In this document: positions 1 through 7,438 of the stretch, piece after piece | Position numbering within the stretch: position 1 is the first letter of the stretch | Layout of the letters: every line of letters starts with the position of its first letter | Notes under the pieces: model-generated | What the model saw: the letters and a program-made list of their open reading frames with translations, nothing else | The model's database searches: none | What the model was told of the DNA's origin: nothing | Program-made: the position numbers and the translations under genes | Origin: Clostridium senegalense JC122 | GTDB taxonomy: Bacteria > Bacillota > Clostridia > Clostridiales > Clostridiaceae | Length of the DNA stretch: 38,007 bases | Direction of reading: 5' to 3' | NCBI RefSeq assembly: GCF_000285575.1 | Contig: NZ_HE611053.1 | Coordinates: 49,293-87,299 of the forward strand

Positions 1-135
1 GAACTGGACTACCAGTCTCTTTGAATTTATAGGGAATAAAGTTTAAGTTTAAGATATAAAACTAAACAAAAGCTATATTCAAAGTCTACAGCCGCAACAA
101 GAAGGACAGGCGTACCAAAGCATGTTTTCCATAAG

Positions 136-246
136 TTATTTTTTTAGTGAAATTGAAAGATTATCAATAAAACCTAAATTAATCAAAGCCAGTCCTAAAA
201 TAGCAGCTTTGCTGTGTAGATGTTCGGGACCGACTTCGAGTAGCAT
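136..246 (-). other. Possible 36-aa minus-strand ORF or gene remnant
   Basis: An ATG-initiated minus-strand frame reads a protein-like sequence (MLLEVGPEHL at the start, ALINLGFIDN later) before a TAA beside an A7 run. Just downstream on the same strand a 17-codon frame ends in ACPSCCGCRL. No convincing ribosome binding site is visible and I do not recognise the family. It may be a decayed gene tail broken at the A7 run, or chance. The rest of bases 1-272 shows nothing I can name; the window may begin in the 3' end of an upstream gene. Confidence 0.25.
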
Positions 247-272
247 TGAAGAAACCTTAAATTAAAAAGTTA

Positions 273-303
273 TTGACTCTGCCCCATAGGCAGGCTTTAT
301 ACT
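273..303 (+). promoter_or_regulatory. MerR-type promoter with 19-bp spacer and dyad operator
   Basis: TTGACT at 273-278 and TATACT at 298-303 are separated by 19 bp, the overlong spacer typical of MerR-activated promoters. The spacer contains the inverted repeat CTGCC-N5-GGCAG at 279-293. The gene starting at 322 encodes a MerR protein, so autoregulation is the natural inference. Confidence 0.8.
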
Positions 304-321
304 TTTATTGGAGGCGGTTTA

Positions 322-1254
322 ATGAATACTAACGAAGTCTGTAATTTAATTAATATATCTTCAAAAAGTTTAAGGGTATACGAAGATTATGGAATAGTTA
401 TACCTAAGAGAGAAAAAAATAATTATAGAAACTATAGTAAAGATGATTTATTAAAATTAAGAACTGTCAAATTATTAAAAGAGCTTGGATTTTCTTTAAG
501 GGATATAAAAGTTCTTATAGATAATAATAACTGTTCAAGTACACAGTTTATAAGAAGTTTATACCTTCAATCAAAAGCTATTGAAAGAAAAGTTTATGAA
601 TTAGAAAATATAAAAAGTACATTAACTAAAAGTATTGATAAAATTTTAGTTAGTAAAAAAGATGACATAGAAAATAATTATTTTATAAATGATATAGACA
701 CAATATTAAAAGAAAACAAATCAAATAGAAAGCAATGGGTTGATATGTGGGGATTTGATAATAAAGCAGTTAAATTTGATAAAATGGTAAGAGATAAATC
801 AAATGATGAATTAGGTCTTTTTGAAAAATATGATGATATTTTAATAAAGGTAAGAAATGAAATAATCAAATATGGTGCAAAAAAGGTTCTTGATATTGGG
901 TGTGGAACAGGAAATTTATGTGGAGAATTAAGTGGTTCAATAGAAGTATTAGGAATAGATCAAAGCTTAGAAATGATTTTACAGGCTAAAAATAAATATA
1001 GTAATATGAATTTTAAATTAGGTAATTTCTTAGATAAACCATTTGAAAAAAATTATTTTGATATTGTAGTAACTACTTATGCTTTCCATAGTTTGAATCA
1101 TGAAGAAAAGAAAAAAGCAATTAATAATATGCTAGAATACCTGAATGATGATGGGAAAATTATTATTATAGATTTTATGTTTATAAACAATAAAGAAAAA
1201 ATAAATGTAGAGAAAAACTACTTAGCGAAAATAAAAATCAGTTATGGGATGTAA
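322..1254 (+). CDS. MerR-family regulator fused to a SAM methyltransferase, C-terminus frameshifted
   Basis: Residues 1-70 form a MerR winged-helix DNA-binding domain with the family pattern of a helix-turn-helix followed by a YEDYGI-type segment and an NYRNY stretch. A helical linker follows to about residue 130. Residues 170-300 are a class I methyltransferase with motif I VLDIGCGTGNL near residue 189 and the acidic motif II IDQS. The ATG at 322 follows the binding site GGAGGCGG. The substrate cannot be read from sequence; such fusions are usually ligand-responsive regulators. The frame ends early: an A6 run at 1196-1201 appears to have lost one base, so the last dozen or so residues are out of frame and about 40 further residues are in another frame (see next entry). 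The gene may be autoregulated by the 19-bp-spacer promoter just upstream. Confidence 0.8.
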   Translation: MNTNEVCNLINISSKSLRVYEDYGIVIPKREKNNYRNYSKDDLLKLRTVKLLKELGFSLRDIKVLIDNNNCSSTQFIRSLYLQSKAIERKVYELENIKSTLTKSIDKILVSKKDDIENNYFINDIDTILKENKSNRKQWVDMWGFDNKAVKFDKMVRDKSNDELGLFEKYDDILIKVRNEIIKYGAKKVLDIGCGTGNLCGELSGSIEVLGIDQSLEMILQAKNKYSNMNFKLGNFLDKPFEKNYFDIVVTTYAFHSLNHEEKKKAINNMLEYLNDDGKIIIIDFMFINNKEKINVEKNYLAKIKISYGM

Positions 1255-1373
1255 TTAATAATAAATACTATACAATTTTAGATGAATTTAAAAATCATAT
1301 TACAATGCTAGGGTATAAAATTAAAACTGACCATATTATAAATTTTACTTGGCTAGTAGAAATAATAAAATAG
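1196..1373 (+). pseudogene. Out-of-frame C-terminal tail of the MerR-methyltransferase
   Basis: From the A6 run at 1196-1201 an open frame continues to a TAG at 1371-1373 and reads as a methyltransferase C-terminus, with NQLWDVINNKYYTILDEF, then ITMLGYKI and NFTWLVEIIK. The shift equals one missing A. It is a real inactivating indel, a switchable homopolymer, or a sequencing error; the sequence alone cannot decide. Confidence 0.75.
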
Positions 1374-1646
1374 TTTAATATTTAATGTACGTAATCTTAT
1401 AAAACTTTTAGTATTATAAGACTAATTTTTAATATTAAAATTAAAAGATTAATGATGATAGGAAATATAAAATATAAAGTTTTAATTAAAAATATTAATA
1501 AAATTTAAAAATAAAATGAAAAAATAGTACAATAATCTAAAATAGTTAAAAAATAGTTGTTTATTGTAAAAAAATTTAGTATTATGAAATAGTATTAAAG
1601 AAAATTTATAAAAATATGAATTAAATAATATTTAGGGGGACAGTAA

Positions 1647-2024
1647 ATGGGAGTATTTGATGGATTAATAGGTAACGCTTCAGAAGTTAGTATAAATGAG
1701 GTGGAAAAGGATTACAGCAACATATTATCAAAAAATGAAAGTGTAGAAAAAGCTTATAAGTTAATTCGTGATATGTTTATTTTTACAGATAAAAGATTAA
1801 TTTTAGTAGATAAACAAGGTTTAACAGCTAAGAAAATAGAATATCATTCTATTCCGTATAAATCTATAACTCATTTTAGCATAGAAACTGCAGGACATTT
1901 TGATTTAGACGCAGAACTTAAAATATGGATTTCTGGAACGAGCTCAGTTATAGAAAAGAAATTTAATAAAAGTTTAAATATATATGAGCTTCAAAGTGTG
2001 TTAGCAGAATATGTTTTAAGATAA
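1647..2024 (+). CDS. PH domain-containing protein (bPH_1 type)
   Basis: The 125-residue protein matches the small bacterial pleckstrin-homology family: an N-terminal MGVFDGLIGNASEV segment, then FIFTDKRLILVDKQG followed by YHSIPYKSITHFSIETAG and a C-terminal ELKIWISG strand with a final helix. This strand order (TDKRLI, then IPY..I..F..E.AG) is the family signature as I know it. It is predicted cytoplasmic with no membrane segment. Start ATG 1647 follows TTTAGGGGGA at good spacing. A hairpin terminator follows at 2164. Neighbours are unrelated, so it is probably monocistronic. The biological role is not known to me. Confidence 0.75.
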   Translation: MGVFDGLIGNASEVSINEVEKDYSNILSKNESVEKAYKLIRDMFIFTDKRLILVDKQGLTAKKIEYHSIPYKSITHFSIETAGHFDLDAELKIWISGTSSVIEKKFNKSLNIYELQSVLAEYVLR

Positions 2025-2163
2025 TAGATAGAAAGATTATTACTTAAATTACATAAAGGCTGTATTATTTCTTATGTACATAGTTTAAAAAAGAAAGCAT
2101 TAGATAATATACATTTAAATTAATATCATAAAAATGTATCAAATTTTTATTTTTAATAAGTTG

Positions 2164-2194
2164 ACAAGCTAAGTATTGCATTTAGCTTGTTTTA
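2164..2194 (+). terminator. Intrinsic terminator after the PH-domain gene
   Basis: ACAAGCTAA (2164-2172) pairs with TTAGCTTGT (2182-2190) across a 9-nt loop, followed by a short T-run. Confidence 0.65.
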
Positions 2195-2238
2195 AGTTTT
2201 GGCTTAGTTAAAAAAATGTTGATAATGTACAATGTTTT

Positions 2239-2350
2239 AAGGGAACTCGTTAAAAAGTTCCCTTAATTCACATTTAAAGAATATTGCGCATTAAGTTTGC
2301 TGTAGATTATGCTTAATTTCTACGGTCCTTTCGTGTAGGAACCTTTTTAA
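2239..2350. other. Two further hairpins in the convergent intergenic region
   Basis: AAGGGAACT (2239-2247) pairs with AGTTCCCTT (2255-2263). A second imperfect hairpin, GGTCCT with AGGAACC at about 2329-2345, is followed by TTTTT. They lie between two convergent genes and probably act as terminators. Nothing else is evident between 2025 and 2367. Confidence 0.45.
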
Positions 2351-2367
2351 ATATACAATAAAGATAT

Positions 2368-2916
2368 TTATAATCTCAATTTTACCATCAATAATAAATA
2401 TAATAAAACAGGTAAGCCTATTGCAGATAGTATTGTGATTGTAACACGTACTTTTTTGTCATCTCGTAATATAAACAATAAAAACTTATACCCTAAAATA
2501 CCAATTAATCCACCTAAACAATTTAAAATTATGTCATCAATGTCTGATGCTCCAATGCCGAAAAGCCCCTGAATGATTTCAATAAATAAACTCACTATAA
2601 ATATAAATAGCATGTTGGTTATTACTTTTTTATTGTTTTTAAATAATGATAAGTATGTACCAAGAGGAATAAAGATAATTATATTACCAACCAAATTACT
2701 AAAAGCGAAATTTTTTATAGTGACAGAGTTACTAAATATGTATTCCCTGATACTATAAAAAGGAATGAGATTCATTGATCTATCTAAAGTCCTTTGTTTA
2801 TTAAATAGAGTTGAAAATGAAACTCTTGATAAGAACAATAATTTAATTAAAAAAAGTATGTAACAAATGAAAACTCCATATAAAAAAACTGTTTCAATTT
2901 TCTTTCGTTTATTCAT
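2368..2916 (-). CDS. VanZ family membrane protein
   Basis: The 182-aa protein has about five membrane segments (near residues 9-30, 74-92, 100-119, 127-150 and 157-178). It has the VanZ pattern: N-x3-F-x-P-x-G (NIIIFIPLG, residues 78-86), an E-x2-Q helix (EIIQG), then DIDDIILNCLGGLIG at 125-139. VanZ family members are associated with low-level teicoplanin resistance in the Tn1546 prototype, but most are uncharacterised, so a resistance role is not implied. The ATG at 2916 has AGGAGGT-type pairing (complement of 2919-2925). Intact and of usual length; apparently a single-gene unit. Confidence 0.8.
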   Translation of the reverse strand: MNKRKKIETVFLYGVFICYILFLIKLLFLSRVSFSTLFNKQRTLDRSMNLIPFYSIREYIFSNSVTIKNFAFSNLVGNIIIFIPLGTYLSLFKNNKKVITNMLFIFIVSLFIEIIQGLFGIGASDIDDIILNCLGGLIGILGYKFLLFILRDDKKVRVTITILSAIGLPVLLYLLLMVKLRL

Positions 2917-3173
2917 AATACCTCCATTTTTTCATATATGCTTATTTTCTGACGTTCAGTTTGTAAGTAATCGGTAGTTAACATTTATCTACAGTTGCAC
3001 ATTAATTTTATAATATAGCATATAATTGGGGAATTACAAGTATTTGCAGAATTTAAACATAGATTGCTTTTATAAAACTAAAATCCTCTAATTTTTTATC
3101 AATATCAAGTCAATTTTCAGCATTGTTTTTTAATATAGCATTAATTTTAAACTTTTAATAATATACTGATAAC

Positions 3174-3362
3174 TTATATAAGTATATTATTAAAAGTATT
3201 TTTATTAGTTTTATAAAAAATAAACCTTATATTACAAAGGTTTATTTTAGTTGCTTTAAGATTTTCACTATTAGAAGTAACATGATATATCTCTGTCTGA
3301 ACATGAGTTTTTACAATGTATTTTCCTGAAAAAACCTTTTTTATTTTCCCAAACAAACTCAT
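3174..3362 (-). CDS. Small hypothetical protein that reads through a terminator
   Basis: This 62-residue frame starts 12 bases after the preceding minus-strand gene. Its first 40 residues (MSLFGKIKKVFSGKYIVKTH onward) look protein-like. The remainder lies over a strong hairpin terminator at 3217-3248. A one-base shift near 3250-3262 would give a stop just before that hairpin (ending LKQLK), so the 3' end may carry a frameshift. Family not recognised. It may be the last gene of a three-gene operon or a detached C-terminal piece of its neighbour. Confidence 0.4.
   Translation of the reverse strand: MSLFGKIKKVFSGKYIVKTHVQTEIYHVTSNSENLKATKINLCNIRFIFYKTNKNTFNNILI
3217..3248 (-). terminator. Intrinsic terminator of the small membrane-protein operon
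   Basis: AATAAACCTT (about 3219-3228) pairs with AAGGTTTATT (about 3237-3246). On the minus strand the stem is followed by a T-rich tract. Confidence 0.6.
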
Positions 3363-3374
3363 TCTATTTTTAGA

Positions 3375-3620
3375 TTATTTATCTTTTGAAGTTAAAATGT
3401 TTTTATTCTCTGTTGTGGTAAAAATGTTTGTCTTTATGTCTTGTTCCTTAGGTTTATTAGGCATTATAATAAGTGATATTATTAATAATGTAGTAAATCC
3501 TAGTATTAAATTTCTCTTCTTTTTATCTTTTTCATATATAATAATTGTAGGAGTAAAAAGATATGTGATTATAGCTCCAAAACTCCCAATTAAATATAAA
3601 ATGATTGCAAGTGATTCCAT
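3375..3620 (-). CDS. Small membrane protein, hypothetical
   Basis: The 81-residue protein has two hydrophobic segments, residues 4-27 (ILYLIGSFGAIITYLF and on) and 37-53 (LILGFTTLLIISLIIM), separated by a basic loop (EKDKKKRN). A polar tail follows with KPKEQ and repeated T and N. It probably sits in the membrane as a hairpin. The ATG at 3620 is preceded by an AGGAGAAA site. It lies between a DUF3784 gene and another small ORF on the same strand, so the three probably form one operon. No family recognised. Confidence 0.6.
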   Translation of the reverse strand: MESLAIILYLIGSFGAIITYLFTPTIIIYEKDKKKRNLILGFTTLLIISLIIMPNKPKEQDIKTNIFTTTENKNILTSKDK

Positions 3621-3722
3621 GGTTTTTCTCCTTTGTATATGTTTAGTTCTTTTCTTCTTCTGTTTTGAGGTATATAATTTACAAATTAGTTATCAAATCG
3701 TAAATATTATTATAGTTTCAAA

Positions 3723-4022
3723 TCATTTCTTAAATCTATCTCCAGTATTTAAATATATTACAGAAAATATAATTGAAACTAATAATAATGTAAATCCTAA
3801 TGCTTTCATTATGAAAGTATCACTTAAAAGCAAAAAAATCATACAAAAAGAAATCATAAACATAAGTTTACCCATAAATTTGCATAATGAGATAACATCA
3901 TATTTTTGCTGCTGTTCTTTAGGCATTGTATTAAAGCCTGCAATAAGAAAAATACCTTTTCCCATGGATAAAATAATACCCAAAATAATAAATGGGATAA
4001 TGACTAATATCTTAACAATCAT
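3723..4022 (-). CDS. DUF3784 family membrane protein
   Basis: The 99-aa protein shows the DUF3784 pattern: a first membrane helix, then GKGIFLIAGFNTMPKEQQQK, then a conserved YD..LCKFMGK region, then two more membrane helices ending in NTGDRFKK. It is a small three-helix membrane protein of unknown function common in Firmicutes. I chose ATG 4022, not the TTG 18 bases upstream, because GGAGAA lies 7 nt before this ATG. First gene of the minus-strand run 4022-3174. Confidence 0.75.
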   Translation of the reverse strand: MIVKILVIIPFIILGIILSMGKGIFLIAGFNTMPKEQQQKYDVISLCKFMGKLMFMISFCMIFLLLSDTFIMKALGFTLLLVSIIFSVIYLNTGDRFKK

Positions 4023-4285
4023 AATAATTCTCCAATTCAATATGATTAATTTGTATTACAATTATATCATTAAGTTGTAAATTATGTATAAATAATAAAT
4101 TAATATAAATCATGTAATTTAAAATAATTAAGATTTGTATATACTGTAATTTACATTTTTGTTGAAATTATAATGAATATATTGTGTATAATGAAAATAA
4201 AACTAATAAACAATTGTGTTATAATTGTTTATCATACAGATTAGAATTCGCAGTGGAGATTATTTATATAATAGGAGGTATTGAC

Positions 4286-4498
4286 TTGAAAAATAATAAA
4301 GATAATGACCTTTCCAACTATCTTGTAATTGGAATGATAATTGGCTTGCTTGTAGGTATTATTTTTTCAATAATTATGCGCGATAACATTTTCTTTGCAA
4401 TAAGTGGTATAGGTTTTGGTATATCATTTGGTTTGTTAATTGCAGATATTATATGGTGCATAAAAAATGAGCAAAACAAGTATAATAAAATTGAATAA
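4286..4498 (+). CDS. 70-aa membrane protein, hypothetical
   Basis: A TTG at 4286 lies 6 nt after AGGAGGT (4273-4279). This is far better supported than the upstream ATG at 4184, which has no binding site. The protein has two membrane helices (YLVIGMIIGLLVGIIFSIIM and FFAISGIGFGISFGLLIADI) rich in small-residue GxxxG-like spacing, joined by a short RDN turn. It ends in a polar tail (KNEQNKYNKIE). Family not recognised. The next 130 bases downstream lead into a repeat element. Confidence 0.6.
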   Translation: MKNNKDNDLSNYLVIGMIIGLLVGIIFSIIMRDNIFFAISGIGFGISFGLLIADIIWCIKNEQNKYNKIE

Positions 4499-4636
4499 TA
4501 TGTCCACTTTTATTATGCTCATATATTAACATCGATTTAAAAAAGATTCTAAAAGTAAAAATTATACTGACACAAAATTAAAGGATTTTAGAAACATAAA
4601 ATCAATATATTTTTAATTATAAAATTGTGTGGTATA

Positions 4637-4795
4637 TATAGGGAAACAAGCTCAAATTTAAATTTATTCAATAACTTCAAAATATTTTTATACAAAATAT
4701 AGTGTTGAATTTTAAGCGATTCAGAGCATGTCTCACTATTTTGGGTATCCAAGTTTTGGAATGGATAATTTTAAAAGTCAACTTGGAACCCTATA
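4637..4795 (-). repeat. 159-bp MITE-like repeat, copy 1
   Basis: The element begins TATAGGG and ends CCCTATA, with imperfect terminal inverted repeats (TATAGGGaaaCAAG against TATAGGGttCCAAG). The same 159-bp unit, in opposite orientation, is at 36796-36954, with a truncated copy directly beside that one. It has no coding capacity. Other than this repeat and the two remnants below, 4499-5251 holds nothing I can identify. Confidence 0.85.
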
Positions 4796-4840
4796 GCTAA
4801 ATGCAAACATAAAGATTTTTATATAATGAGAGATTGAAAT

Positions 4841-4987
4841 ATGGAAATAAAAAAGCGTATAAAAGATTAATTTTCGGTCATAGGTAAAAAAGCTTCTACA
4901 AATGATGGTAGGGGCTTTATTCAAAAATTATGGGCTGATGCTAATTCTAATTTTACAGAAGTGGTATCATTAGCGAAGAAAGATAAC
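4841..4987 (+). pseudogene. Remnant of a GyrI-like effector-binding protein
   Basis: From ATG 4841 the frame reads nine residues, an in-frame TAA, then FSVIGKKAST, GFIQKLWADANSNF and VVSLAKKD. This matches, from memory, the start of GyrI-like small-molecule-binding domain proteins often found with AraC regulators. Homology stops at about 4985, where the decayed Cys-rich gene on the other strand begins, so the C-terminal part is missing. The junction marks a deletion or rearrangement. Confidence 0.65.
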
Positions 4988-5123
4988 AATTATCATATTC
5001 ATCTTTTTTACAATGGTTTCAGCAGTTAGGTTTTATATAATAATCATGATATTTAGATGGTTTATAATAATCTGGATGACACTTGTTACAACTAGTTTAA
5101 GAATTATTACATGGACAGCTCAT
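4986..5123 (-). pseudogene. Dead copy of the MSCPC Cys-rich gene
   Basis: The segment aligns base for base with the intact gene at 7261-7410; I count about 10 differences over 146 bases. On the minus strand it starts MSCPCNNS and then meets TAA where the intact gene has AAA, and later TGA where the intact gene has a Cys TGC. The intact stop is lost where the sequence joins the GyrI-like remnant. The opposite-strand 78-aa frame here (5013-5249) is only a shadow of this gene. Confidence 0.85.
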
Positions 5124-5251
5124 GAATATTCATCCTTAAGATATATATATAATGTATTTTATATGTACTTAATAAATGTTAATGGTAACACTAATATATA
5201 TAATAAATATAATGATATCAGAAATAATTGTTATATTAAGGAAGGTTGAAT

Positions 5252-6184
5252 ATGTTATCTAATAATGAATTTATACGACAGTCCCTAGAGTTACATCTTT
5301 TTTTTGCACGAATTATGAAAGAACATTCATTTTTCCTAGAAATAGGTTTTACGCAAAAAGACTTAGGTTTCACACGTAAAGCAGATTCTCTTAGAATGCA
5401 ATTTGATAAGCTTTTAGCAGATGTTATATCTATTTCTAATGGTGTTGTAAGTAATAATATATTAGAATCCGGTGAAGTATTTACACCATATACTTTAAAA
5501 GCCGAAATGGCTTCATCATATTTTACAGGAGTAGAAATTCCAATTAATTTGACAAAAGCAGAGTCAGGGCTTATGGGGTATGATTCTATGAGAAGTAGTG
5601 CACTACTTGAAGAAAGGGTATCAATAATTAATAATAGAGCAATGGAATTGGTTCTAAAATTGGTGCAATTTAAGTCAGATATATTATCAGGCGTTACACA
5701 TTGTAATATGTTTACCAATAATTATCCTTTACTTATAGATCATATTTTAAGAGAAGCAACATTTTATTATCGATTAATTGAAAGACTTCAAGATAATGAA
5801 GATATCAACTTAGAGAAAGAAGCTTATGATCAAGAAGCTTTCTGGAATAGAATTATGGCTGAGCACTCCAAATTTATTCGTGGGCTTTTGGATCCAACAG
5901 AAAATGAGCTTATAGATACAGCCAATAACTTTGGAAATGAATTTGATAAACTTACTGAAGAGGCAATAAAAGCCATGAATATGACACTGCCAATTTCAGA
6001 AATTACAGATGACAGTCTAAAAGCAACTATAAAAATTAAAGAATTTAAAAAACAAGGTACACAGGGATTATTAGATTGTAAAATTAAATCTATAATAATA
6101 CCATTATTAGGTGACCACACTTTACGTGAGGCAAATCACTATTTACGATTATTAAAAGTATTTAAAACAGTAGAAGTACAATAA
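5252..6184 (+). CDS. DUF2935 domain-containing protein
   Basis: The 310-aa protein is made of two related helical halves, roughly residues 1-140 and 160-308. Each has a His/Glu helix (HLFFARIMKEHSFFLEIG; FWNRIMAEHSKFIRGLL) and a later one of the HILREATFYYRLIERL / DHTLREANHYLRLLK type. The repeated H-x-E-H spacing suggests a ferritin-like, metal-binding four-helix fold. Family members are widespread in Bacillus and Clostridium; the function is not established to my knowledge. I chose ATG 5252 because AAGGAAGG lies 6 nt upstream; the in-frame TTG at 5246 touches that site. Intact and of normal length. Neighbours are Cys-rich small genes and repeats. Confidence 0.85.
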   Translation: MLSNNEFIRQSLELHLFFARIMKEHSFFLEIGFTQKDLGFTRKADSLRMQFDKLLADVISISNGVVSNNILESGEVFTPYTLKAEMASSYFTGVEIPINLTKAESGLMGYDSMRSSALLEERVSIINNRAMELVLKLVQFKSDILSGVTHCNMFTNNYPLLIDHILREATFYYRLIERLQDNEDINLEKEAYDQEAFWNRIMAEHSKFIRGLLDPTENELIDTANNFGNEFDKLTEEAIKAMNMTLPISEITDDSLKATIKIKEFKKQGTQGLLDCKIKSIIIPLLGDHTLREANHYLRLLKVFKTVEVQ

Positions 6185-6333
6185 GTATTGATAAGGATTA
6201 TTTCAATAAAAGGTCATAAGTTTAAGTAGTATAACAAAATTAAGAATTCAGATATAGCTAAAAAGTATATTTTTAGGTTTAAACAAGTTGTTTTATAAGA
6301 TAAAAATATACATTAAATAAATGATATTAAAAA

Positions 6334-6372
6334 CACTCACATAGTAAACTAAAATAGTTTTATATGTGAGTG
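6334..6372. terminator. Bidirectional terminator, type shared with 7034-7079
   Basis: CACTCACATA (6334-6343) pairs with TATGTGAGTG (6363-6372), with an inner AAACTA/TAGTTT stem. T-runs favour use by the minus-strand Cys-rich gene. The core AAACTAAAATA is shared with the hairpin at 7034-7079. Confidence 0.7.
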
Positions 6373-6471
6373 CTGTATATTAAGCCTTATAACTATACTA
6401 TATAACTTTAAATTAAGGTAGAAAATATAAAATTATATTTGTTATTGTTTGAAAAATTGTAGTGTTTATCA

Positions 6472-6684
6472 CTAAAATATATTGTTACAATCGTCTCTAT
6501 CGTCTCTATCATGTCTATTATCTCTGCAAATAGCCCTACAAACAGCTCTACAAAAATCTCTATTACATCCAGAGTTTCTACAAATTTCTCTACAGAAATC
6601 CCTACAAATATTTCTATCATCTCTATCATTATTACAATTGTTTCTATGATTATTACAATTATTTCTACGATTATTACATGACAT
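6472..6684 (-). CDS. Cys/Asn/Arg/Asp-rich 70-aa protein
   Basis: The protein has 11 cysteines in 70 residues. The N-terminal third repeats an NNC-NN-R pattern (NNRRNNCNNHRNNCNND), the middle repeats a C-R-x-x-C block (ICRDFCREICR, then FCRAVCRAICRD), and the end is D/R-rich (HDRDDRDDC). No membrane segment or signal peptide. ATG 6684 follows TTTAGGAGGT. It shares the MSC start, promoter block and terminator design with the gene at 7261-7410. A spore-coat or exosporium component, or a metal-binding protein, is possible; both are inferences from composition and promoter. An overlapping minus-strand frame (6408-6629) is a shadow. Confidence 0.7.
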   Translation of the reverse strand: MSCNNRRNNCNNHRNNCNNDRDDRNICRDFCREICRNSGCNRDFCRAVCRAICRDNRHDRDDRDDCNNIF

Positions 6685-6742
6685 AAATATACCTCCTAAA
6701 TATAAACAAATATAATGGATATATATAAATATATCTATATAT

Positions 6743-6772
6743 TATAATATGGATATATGTAATTATTGATAT
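6743..6772 (-). promoter_or_regulatory. Sigma-K/E-like promoter of the 70-aa Cys-rich gene
   Basis: On the minus strand, CATATTATA (complement of 6743-6751) fits the mother-cell -10 pattern CATANNNTA. The expected AC 17 bp upstream is AT here. The block upstream (CATAATCTGAATA) is shared with the 7410 gene promoter. Confidence 0.5.
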
Positions 6773-6830
6773 TCAGATTATGGTAACTAATTAAATTATA
6801 GATAGAAAAATGAATAAATTTGTAGGTTCC

Positions 6831-6852
6831 TTATATAATAATTATTATATAA
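6831..6852. other. 22-bp perfect palindrome in AT-rich spacer
   Basis: TTATATAATA followed by ATTATTATATAA is its own reverse complement. It sits between the two Cys-rich transcription units in a gene-free stretch (6685-7033) that otherwise shows nothing beyond the promoter at 6743. It may be chance in such AT-rich DNA. Confidence 0.5.
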
Positions 6853-7033
6853 AATATATTATTATTTTTATGAAAAATATGCATATGAAGTTATTTATAT
6901 TATGTAGATATAATATACAATATAAAAAGTTTACAGTATAGAAACTAAATTGAATTATATTTAAGAGATCTAGTGAATAAAAACTTTAAAATTATATAGT
7001 GAATTTATATAATTATCGAATAAAAAATATTAA

Positions 7034-7079
7034 AAGTACTCATATAATTAAACTAAAATAAGTTTATATATGAGTACTT
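7034..7079. terminator. Bidirectional terminator, 13-bp perfect stem
   Basis: AAGTACTCATATA (7034-7046) pairs with TATATGAGTACTT (7067-7079), with T-rich tracts on both sides. It ends the minus-strand Cys-rich unit and resembles the 6334-6372 hairpin. Confidence 0.75.
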
Positions 7080-7104
7080 GATTTTTATAATAAAATATTA
7101 TCGA

Positions 7105-7206
7105 TTAAAGTAATAAACAATAAGTCATGTCTATTATTAAATAAACATGATAACTTCCACCTATGATAGCTTGTCTTATAAATCTAGCAAAATGGTGATT
7201 ATTCAT
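7105..7206 (-). other. Short ORF or gene tail downstream of the MSCPC gene
   Basis: The frame from ATG 7206 encodes 33 residues (MNNHHFARFIRQAIIGGSYH onward, ending MTYCLLL). It is open upstream for about 10 more codons (QSLAKDFIK) back to a TAA. The sequence looks like a genuine protein C-terminus, but no binding site precedes it. It may be the remnant of a larger gene trapped between the Cys-rich gene and the shared terminator. Family not recognised. Confidence 0.35.
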
Positions 7207-7260
7207 TTTAATAAAGTCTTTAGCAAGGCTTTGTTAACCTTAAAGACTTATGAGTATAGG

Positions 7261-7410
7261 CTAATTTGAATAACAGTTATCATATTCATCTTTTTTACAA
7301 TGGTTGCAGCAGTTAGGTTTTATATAATAATCAGGATATTTAGGTGGTCTATAATAATCTGGATGACACTTGTTACAACTATTTTTAAAATCATTACATG
7401 GACAACTCAT
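7261..7410 (-). CDS. 49-aa Cys-rich protein (MSCPC)
   Basis: The protein starts MSCPCNDF and has 8 cysteines and 2 histidines in 49 residues: C3, C5, C12, C15-H16, then a Tyr/Pro-rich centre (DYYRPPKYPDYY), then C34-C35, H37-C38 and C46. The C-x2-C-H and C-C-x-H-C spacing suggests metal binding or disulfide crosslinking. ATG 7410 follows TTTTAGGGGGAAT. The promoter matches the sigma-K consensus closely (next entry), so expression in the sporulating mother cell and a spore-coat role are inferred. A dead near-copy lies at 4986-5123. Confidence 0.8.
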   Translation of the reverse strand: MSCPCNDFKNSCNKCHPDYYRPPKYPDYYIKPNCCNHCKKDEYDNCYSN

Positions 7411-7438
7411 GAATATTCCCCCTAAAATATATATAGTA

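Noticed and set aside
2573-2758. Plus-strand frame inside VanZ
   Set aside because: It is a shadow of the VanZ gene with no start signal.
3316-4080. 254-codon plus-strand frame
   Set aside because: It lies antisense to the DUF3784 and 81-aa genes, which have recognisable sequence and binding sites; the plus frame is hydrophobic low-complexity shadow.
5013-5249. 78-codon plus-strand frame
   Set aside because: It is the complement of the dead MSCPC copy and has no binding site.
6408-6629. 73-codon minus-strand frame over the Cys-rich gene
   Set aside because: It is the other frame of a repetitive Cys-rich gene whose own start has a strong binding site.
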